Shown here piece by piece: positions 56,341 to 64,000 of a stretch of DNA of 64,000 nucleotides (the first letter of the stretch is position 1; the number at the start of each line of letters is the position of its first letter). The notes under the pieces are model-generated. The model did no database searches. It was not told the origin of the DNA and saw nothing but the letters and a program-made list of their open reading frames with translations. The DNA comes from Aquatica leii (lineage: Eukaryota; Arthropoda; Insecta; Coleoptera; Lampyridae): NCBI GenBank assembly GCA_035610365.1, contig CM069432.1:106473529-106537528 (forward strand), written 5' to 3'. Position numbers and translations under genes: made by a program.

Positions 56341-57979
56341 TGCGATGTTAACTACTTACTAATAGATATACTCATCTGTGTAAGTTTTTTGGTTTGTGTA
56401 TTTGAATAAGTCAATTAGTAGAAACATTTATTAAATACTTTTTTTATATCGAAGTACACGTTTTTTTACATATTCCAAAATTTTGTTTGTTTATCAATCA
56501 AACTCAACTTTTCTGTTCCACTACCGTTAATTGTATTTTTTTTTAGTTCAACAACAACAAATATTTATAATGGCTATAAATTTATATATAATTACATTTA
56601 AACCAAGTTAAAAAATCACTCAAAGTGTTTTTAGGACGTGGTAAAAATACCACGTATGATAAATATATACGTGGTATTTTTACCACAGGATGGAATTCTA
56701 AAAACATTTTAAAAATGGTGCTAAGGTTTAAACGACATAAAAGACTACGGTTGACTGTTGGTTTCTGATTGTGCAAACAAATTAGTGTATCCTGGCGCTG
56801 ATAAGTTCCAGAAGAACAAAACTGCTGTCTGTTAACTCTAATGTTGTTTTTACAATTATACCAACACTGTTTCTAACCTATTATTATTCTATTTTAATAC
56901 AATTTAGTAATACGATAACTCAACTGTCATTCTCTCTCATACTATTCCGTTTTACAGAAGACTGTATGAACAAATAGACACTACGCTGAATTACCTTATT
57001 ACGAAACTGTAGTATAGACAAAAATAAAATATCGTTGTAAGAGCAGTTTGACAGCATCTCAGACATCTCTAAAAATCATAAACTTTCGTTGTCATTAAAT
57101 CAAATATCAACTTTTGTACCTTTCGTTTTCATTTATAGTTTGAGAAATTATGTTTTTAAAGTTGTCATGTATGTAAACCTTATATACGCCGTAGTAAATG
57201 TTTTATTTGTAATATTGCTATAATCGCTAGTGTTATATTACAATTCCCTTTTTTCATGTTCGTGCTTAAACCAATACAAAAAATTCCATTAAGAAAAAAA
57301 TCTATATTCAAGTATTGTTTAAAAGTATTTAGTATTTAAATGAATGTTTAATTGTTGTTAAATTAAACATTAGTGTTATTTACATTCAGTCTGATTAGAA
57401 ACAAGTTGACTTAACAAGCTATTAAAACTCTTTAATTGAATTTGTAGTGCAATCATCTGTTATTGTATTACATTTCTATTTTAAATGCATTTTTATTTTT
57501 TACGTTCGAGTTTACTTAAAAGACAGAAGATTAATGTATAAAAAAAACAAATAACATTTTATTTGAACAAATTTTAGCACACAGCTAAATAAGTCACATC
57601 ATTTTTTACAAATGAAGATGACACGTTTTTTGCTATTTGTTCTATGTCAGAATCCGTTATTTTTTATAAATTACTTTTAAATCTAAAAAAAATATTTTAA
57701 AGAATGGTTTATAAACCAATCACACGCGATAAAAAGCACAATATAACTTTTAAATTTTTTCGTCATTATTTTTAATTTGTATTAACCGATCATGTATGTA
57801 TGTAAATTTTTAAATACTAGTTTAGTTATAATTAAAATTTATTTATTTATTTATTTTTGTAACAATTTTAGCAGTATTATTGATTAACGAAAATCAATGT
57901 TAGCTACTTTTCTATTATATTTCAAACAACATATTCAAATGAATTACACGTAATTTCTGCATAAGCTATAGGTGCCTTA
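56341..57979. other. AT-rich DNA with one strong hairpin
   Basis: No gene. The only clear structure is the inverted repeat at 56638-56686 (listed separately). Confidence 0.5.
56638..56686. repeat. Perfect 20-bp-arm inverted repeat (hairpin)
   Basis: GTGGTAAAAATACCACGTAT (56638-56657) and its exact reverse complement (56667-56686) flank a 9-nt loop. Each arm is itself nearly palindromic (GTGGTA/TACCAC). Weaker pairing extends it outward (GTTTTTAG at about 56627 with CTAAAAAC at about 56698). It could be a small MITE, a cruciform or an RNA hairpin. Confidence 0.8.
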
Positions 57980-58034
57980 CGTCTAAGTCAATTGCGCCAA
58001 CTATATAAACTAAATAGAAATGTAACTTCCAACA

Positions 58035-61000
58035 CTTCTCTTTATTTAAAAGTCCGACACTGTCACGCAACAACTGATACTTAATTGCTGACAACGGTTT
58101 TGTTAATATGTCTGCTATCATGGTATTGGTTTCTTAATACACACATATCTAGAACCCTTGTTTATATACATTATAGTTAGACAATGACTGCGCTAAAATT
58201 GGAAACATTAATTTGGATGCAAAACGGTAGTAGTTTTGGATGCAAACGCAAAATTGACATATTTGGCGCTGCTTTTATTAATATTACAGATTTCTAAGTT
58301 ACAGATCAGTATATTCTCTTACAATAATCTATATAGACACAGTTTCAGAGATTAAAAAAAAAACACGTTCTTGTTATTACATGTAAAATAACCTTGAAAG
58401 AAAATTGTATCTATGCACGATAACACTTATGTTATGAAATTCGGTCTATGTAAACAACTGATATTCTGAAAAACATAATCATTCTCCTAATTTGTATATA
58501 TTTTTTTATAGTATTCGAGCGATCGATACAATAAAATAAACTATCAAATTAACAAAATTTCTATTTAAATTTGATATAAATTAGATTAAAGTTAACTAGT
58601 TAATGAATACACATGCTGATAAAAAATTATAAAAGCTATATTAATAACAAAATGACTAAAAAAGTTTATGAATTTGGGTGGGCAGGCATGTTTAGCTAAG
58701 GATGGTCGTTTAATGTCAATAAACAGAAATATTCTGCATGTTTCTGTATATTGACATAATAAAAACACATCTGGGTTTTAGTATATTGTAGGCAATGCTG
58801 CTATCATTTCTGGGCGAATACCTGCGTTTTTAACTATATAGTGCACGCCGTTTAATAGAATCAGGTTGGGACTTGAGGTTTTTGATAACAATAACCGAAT
58901 GATAACAAGATCTAAAATTCAGAAAAAAATGCTTATTTGTTAGAAAGCAGTAAATACATACAGCGTGTATGTGATTAACACGTTGTTAATTTATAAGGTG
59001 AAATCAAAGCGTCAATACAAGCAAAAAAAATTTTATGAAACGTTAAACAGAGCAGCCAGCCAACAGATCTGTAGCATTGAACAGTTTGCTGACACCGTTT
59101 ATAAAAAGAAATAAAAAACAACGTGATGATGTTGTGATGATGTTTCATTTACTGTTCTGAGAACTACACACAATTTTTCTCAGAAATTTGCTGACACTAA
59201 ACATAAATGCAAAATAACGTTATCATATAAGACGTAATTAATTTAATTTGTTATTCTAAGAAGGCACGTGCTTTCCCAGTTAATTCTCAAAGATAACGTA
59301 TTTACAAATGTTGTAATAATGTACCTTTTCGTAAATCAGTCAAATTATTTAAATAAATAAATAACACTTCAAAAATAAGATAAATATCCAAAACAACTAT
59401 TTTTAGAGTACAATGACAAAACTTTTCACTCTAAACAAGCACATTGTGAAAATATAGCTCAATAATGCATCCAAAATAAGTTATTGATCATGTATAGAAA
59501 AAAACCGGAGAATAAATTGATAACATAAACCGAACTTATCATTACTATAAGCGGCGTTTTTTTATGTAGTAGCATGCGTCCGGATTGTAACTTTAGTAAA
59601 GTGATAACATTACCCAATTGAAAACATTATTCGTGACTCCGATAAGCGGCGAGCGCTGTAATAGTAATTCATACCAAAATTTAAATTATTAATTTGGTTC
59701 TGAAGTCCGAATCTTTGAAGCCTCGTCCTGTATTTATTGCTAAAGATACATCCAAAGTGCTAATGAGTTTATAAGTTTGTAAATGTAGTTACAATATTGT
59801 AATGTACCTTTTGAGTAGTATAAAAATTTTGAAAACATTAAATTACCACATCTTTGTTGGTTCTGGCTTGAAAAGAAAATTAAACAAAGTAATTAAAACA
59901 AACCACTCAACCGATTATAATTTCATAGAAACGTTTGCAGGATTTTATTCATTCTATATATTGTTTATAAACAGAAATTCAAGTGTACGAATTATTTTTG
60001 CAAACTCAGAGTTTTAAGAATCAAAGCAAGTTAACTGGTAAAACATTGCTTTGCACGTATGTCGCAACTAATAGCGTGTGTAAGTAGCTTACTTGTGCCG
60101 CCATCGTTTGCAATCTTTTAATAACCAAAAGCGGTTTGAGGCCTTGCATTTAATTATTAACTTATTTTCACTATCGACATCTAACATGAATAAAAAATCT
60201 GTTTCCATATAAAACTATCTCATTGTCTAACTATAATGTATATAAACAAGGCTACAACTACTCTATTCACAAAATGTTATCTCGTATCGATGTGTTTTGT
60301 TCGATTCGACAACTTTTCGGCTTCTACAATCTTCAAACAGCTTTGATTGTCTTTAGAAATAGTGGTTGGACCGTTTACATTTTGATTCATTTCTTTAAGT
60401 AACCAACGAGTTTATACTACTTCCTTACAAGTTTCAGATAATACTGTAAATTCGGCTTCGGCTACACATGTCAGCATGCGACATGTCCTTTGTTCAACTT
60501 GCATCTGCGTATTCATATAAAAACAATTTTTCTGCTTTATCTGTTGACTTCAGTTTCAACTGCGCGGTTTCTTTTAAATATTTTACAACTTGTTTCAACT
60601 CAGTCTAATCGTATTGTGTTGGTGCACAAACCTTTTGTGTCACATAAACTTCAGTGACATGTACCACTCTGAAGTGCAAGCTGCAATGTCTTGCGAAACG
60701 TCAGTTTGTTTGGGTTCCCGAACGACAATACGGCAAAGGCCAAGTTCTACTTCTTGTTTTGGCTCTCAAGAAGAGACTATGACCAAGCCTAAGTCTGGGT
60801 GTATTACTACAACGCGGTCTAAGCCGAAAGTTGCTTATAATCTTAAATATAACAACCGCGAAAGCTTAAGATTTTATTTTAATTATTTCGTCAACTTCTT
60901 TAATTACATTATTTTTTTTATAAGCCTGACTGGCAGCACTCTTTTATTACCTCTTTGGGATTGTCTTAAATTTGCTCTTTTCTCTAGCACTACATCCGAT

Positions 61001-62767
61001 TCGGTATTCAAATTCACAAATAATTCTGAATCTACAAAGTTATTTCTATCACTGCATAGGTCGCTTTCGTATTCCATGTCGGTTTCTTCCTCATTAAAAA
61101 AATTTACATCTCTGCTTTGGAAGTTCATTGTATTCAACACGATCTGTATACCTGTTAGTTCAATTTCCTTCTCTTTTCTGCTGGAACATAAACAAAACAT
61201 TTACTACCGAATAGTCTAAAATTACTCACATATATTTTTGAGTTATTCCATGCTTCATATGGAGTAGGCTGCTTCATTGCTTCTTTAGTCGGCAACCGAT
61301 TTTGTATATAATTTGTTGTTGTAACTGTTTGTGGCCAAAATTCATTGTTTAATTTTGCATCGAGCTATCTCTATTAGAGTTCGATTCTTTCTTTCGGGTA
61401 CCCCATTCCGTTGAGGCGTATATGCTACAGTACACTGAATCTAAATAGTTTCTCTTTTCATAAATTCTTTTATGTTGCCTTCCATTTATTTTCCTCCTCG
61501 ATCCAATCGGAGTATTTTTGGTTGCCTTAAAATTTTTTATTTTACCGTAGCAACATATTTTTTAAATGTATCTTCTGACTTATGCGTTAATAGATAAATC
61601 ACTGTATACCTTATAAAATCATCAATAATCTCACGTTTATTGATATCTTGACATATCGTTTTCCACCTTTAGAAACTGTCTGCATTGGCCCGCAAACATC
61701 CAAATGTACCAGATCAAGTGGATCTTGAGTTTTGTCAATAGATTTCTTCGGAAATGGCAATCGTGTCAATTTTGCTTAAAAACATACTTCACATTTAATC
61801 TTAATTAATTAACATTGTATTGTCGGTACATATAAAACTGTTGTAAGATTTATTGATGATGTTTCTTCCTTACTGTTTACAACTTGTACAATACAATCGC
61901 CCTTTCTTAATGCTTTTGCAGTTGTACCATTTGCTATATGTATGTTTTCCTTATACAAGTCATTGAACTTAACAAACTTTGTTTTGCTGCTTGTGATGTA
62001 ACAAGTAGCACTTGAATCAATAATCGATCCGATACTTGTTGCTGACATCAACAAAAGATATTCAAAATTTTCTTGAACTGTATTTACCGAGTTAGTTTTT
62101 TTTTTCTTCTACTCTAAATATTTTTTGCAATTGATCGTTAAATGTTCAACCTTTTTACAAATTCATTATGTTCTTACATTTACACTATTATTGTACATTT
62201 AATTCTTATTATTCACTTGCAACACCGATTCACCAGCATCATACATCTTTTCATTTTTTCATCACTGCACTAAACTAAAAGAAATATTTTAATCCGGTAG
62301 TGTTTCAAGAGCCATTATTAATGTATCGTAGCTTGAAGGTAAACTTCGCATTAACATTGCTGCACTCCGTTTATCAGATAATTGTTGGTCATCCATATCC
62401 GTCAACTTCTGAAGTAAACGCACCAAGCGATTAATATGCATCTCAACATTTCCACCTTCTTCGAGCTTTATTGAACAAATTTTGTCCATTAATTTTTCTC
62501 GATTCGCAAAAGTGTCTTTCTCATGATATTTTTGCAATGCATTCCATGCTTGCAGTTTTAGATTTTCTTATATGATATAATTGTGAATCTTCAATTGCCA
62601 ATCCAATAAAAACTCTCGCCAGTTTGTCATTTGAGTTTCGTAGTGTTTGTTGGAACTGAACCCGTAATTATTTTATACAAACCTTCTTGTATGAGAATCT
62701 CCATTTTAAACTTCCATAAATAATTCTCATTGTTCAACTTTACCGTTGAATATTTACCTTCTGCCAT
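58035..62767 (-). pseudogene. Copia-type polyprotein fragments
   Basis: ATG at 62765-62767 starts a Gag-like sequence (MAEGKYSTVKLNNENYLWK), continued at 62289-62537 (MHINRLVRLLQKLTDMDDQQ). The protease near 62010 reads IIDSSATCYIT, with Ser for the Gly of DSGAT. Integrase parts near 61200-61330 include NRLPTKEA and PTPYEAWNNSK...RLFGSKCFVYVP. Most of reverse transcriptase is missing. RNase H sequence at 60250-60500 (AEAEFTVLSETCKE, RTKHIDTR) resumes at about 58140 beyond the inserted element with TMIADILTKPLS. Stops and frame changes are frequent throughout. Confidence 0.75.
58156..60251. mobile_element. 2.1-kb TIR element inside the old copia, unclassified
   Basis: CCTTGTTTATATACATTATA then GTTAGACAATGA at 58156-58187 is repeated exactly inverted at 60220-60251. 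CTAGAAC (58149-58155) and CTACAAC (60252-60258) lie outside, a 7-bp target duplication with one mismatch. The two flanks are copia RNase H sequence interrupted at this point, which confirms an insertion. The interior is AT-rich with no transposase; the longest frame (71 codons at 59802) is unremarkable. Confidence 0.75.
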
Positions 62768-63109
62768 TTTACAAGAATTTTATACTATTAACTTTACGGT
62801 CTGTTTAACAAAAAACAACTGTTACCATAATCTATTGAAATAATTATTCTAATGAATCGCATAAAATGCATTAAACAGACACAAAAATAAAACACGTCAA
62901 AAAACTTGACCCAAAAACTTTTTTTATTCATTCATTTATTTATTACATTTTGTTTTTAGGATGGTTGTCACCAACAAATTGCACCAACTATATAAACTAA
63001 ATTTAAACGTAACTTCCAACATTTTTTTATAAACATTTTAAAAATAGAACTATGTTGATGACAGTAGTCAAGTTTATTTCTTTATATCAAGATATTTGTC
63101 AACAATAAA

Positions 63110-64000
63110 AAGCTATAATCTATATTGCAACGAATTTTAAAGTTACTGGTGATGTCTTCTCATTTTTCTGTAATCTGTCTGGATAAATGCTAGTCGTTGT
63201 CGTTCCTGTATCAACCAGTAACTGAACATTTTTTCCATTGATCTTGCCATCAAGATAAATGCTATGCAATTGCTCCATAGGCAATGCCATTTGAATGCTA
63301 ATCTCCGGGGCATGACTAGTTGAGGTCGACTTTTGCCTCATTAAGTCGACTTTTGCCTCATTCGGTTGACTTGATCTAGTTTGCTGGACGCTCTTCTGGT
63401 CTTTTTTTTTGAGCTTGGTACAGCAACGTCGTACGTAGTCCATTTCTTCGTAATTCCAGCACGTCACTTCTCTTCCTCGAGCTACTTGTTAGCTTGAAAT
63501 ACACGTTGCACTATTTCTTCAATGCTTTCTTGTGTATGCACGGGTATTTCTGCAGCACAGCAAAGCTTATGGATGCCTCGGTACGACGCCTGTTTTGCTG
63601 CTTCAAACTCTAAAACATAGGTTAAGCCGTCATCCAACGTCTTTGGTCGAGCTCACCGGAGAGTGTGCTGCGTTTCGCCGAGCCGGTTTAGAAAAGTAGA
63701 ATAGCCAATTGCTCCAAAAAGGTATTTGTCGCTGTAGAATACGCAAACCGTGTTAATCTGGCAACGTCGGCCTCAAACTCTTGAACACTTTCAGCAGCTT
63801 TCTAAACCCGACTTTTAATTTGAGCTTGGTACGCTTGTTGAAGATGACCATCTCCATATCTCACTTCTAAACGTTAGATTAAAAGTTCGTAATTTTCTAG
63901 CAGGTGACCAGGAACAGTCTGCAAAATTCCAAGCACTTCTCCACGTAAAGACACTACCAAAGACGTCGTTTTCTGTTTGTTCTTCCAACCATTAGCTGTA
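63110..64000 (-). pseudogene. Third gypsy element: gag and protease fragment, off the window edge
   Basis: From the edge down: LRGEVLGILQTVPGH, LEVRYGDGHLQQAYQAQ, VQEFEADVARLTRFAY and LEFEAAKQ, matching the retrotransposon Gag of common insect gypsy elements; a worn zinc knuckle (CWNYEEMDYVRRCC, with Tyr where Cys and His should be); and a protease with LLVDTGTTTTSIY near 63200. Sequence stops being recognisable near 63110, so pol is missing. Several stops and frame changes occur in gag, while the last 115 codons (63120-63467) are open. The rest lies beyond the window. Confidence 0.75.

Larger units (their letters stand above)
58034..63021 (-). mobile_element. Old copia-type element, minus strand, deleted and interrupted
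   Basis: TGTTGGAAGTTAC followed by TTTAGTTTATATAGTTGG is found on the minus strand at both 63021 and 58034, marking the starts of two decayed LTRs that then diverge. Between them lie pieces of gag, protease, integrase, RNase H and the C-terminus in copia order. GATTATGGTAACAG near 62830 may be a worn half-tRNA primer site. A 2.1-kb TIR element splits the RNase H tail. Confidence 0.7.

Noticed and set aside
1..64000. tRNA genes, CRISPR arrays, bacterial operons
   Set aside because: None seen; the only tRNA-like words are the retrotransposon primer sites, and short repeats lack regular spacers.

Overview
This window looks like AT-rich insect nuclear DNA (a beetle is possible, but I cannot place the order) made almost entirely of transposable elements at every stage of decay. 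The arthropod reading rests on C-terminal exons of an insect odorant receptor (33168-33477), very short GT-AG introns of about 50 bp, and the mix of elements: copia with a half-tRNA-iMet primer site, Ty3/gypsy, Penelope, P, piggyBac, PIF/Harbinger, Ginger, mariner, hAT and jockey-like LINEs. No rRNA, tRNA, operon, CRISPR array or bacterial feature was seen. The odorant-receptor exons are the only plausible host coding sequence.

Layout. 253-3670: a Tc1/mariner-IS630-type element with a spliced, broken transposase and a hAT element (2871-3590) nested inside it. 4540-5010: end of a jockey-clade LINE. 5417-10175: a P-like element with TIRs and a 7-bp duplication, internally deleted. 12160-21401: a complete, young Ty3/gypsy element with 1.79-kb LTRs, gag, a textbook -1 frameshift signal, and a pol broken by one amber codon. 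21.6-26.2 kb: decayed PIF/Harbinger, THAP-type and piggyBac coding remnants. 27070-32612: a second gypsy element on the minus strand, internally deleted and interrupted by an unclassified 0.6-kb repeat.

33.1-33.5 kb: odorant-receptor exons (minus). 33.7 kb: a hammerhead-ribozyme repeat with an intact core; degenerate relatives lie at 40.2-40.6 and 50.8-51.2 kb. 35631-36912: a composite TIR element containing a hAT end and an 18-bp array. 37196-39044: a solo LTR related to the first gypsy. 40978-43400: a nearly intact Ginger DNA transposon. 44.2-46.8 kb: a LINE (minus) and a mariner-like element with long TIRs. 47.9-50.7 kb: two Penelope-like remnants, the first with a decayed hammerhead motif. 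51699-56335: a young copia element (minus). 58034-63021: an old copia (minus) split by a 2.1-kb TIR element. 63110-64000: gag/protease of a third gypsy (minus), running off the edge.

The most interesting signals are the hammerhead repeat family, whose stem I shows paired base changes between copies; the gypsy -1 frameshift site; the Ginger element; and several TIR elements with target duplications that I could not assign to a family.
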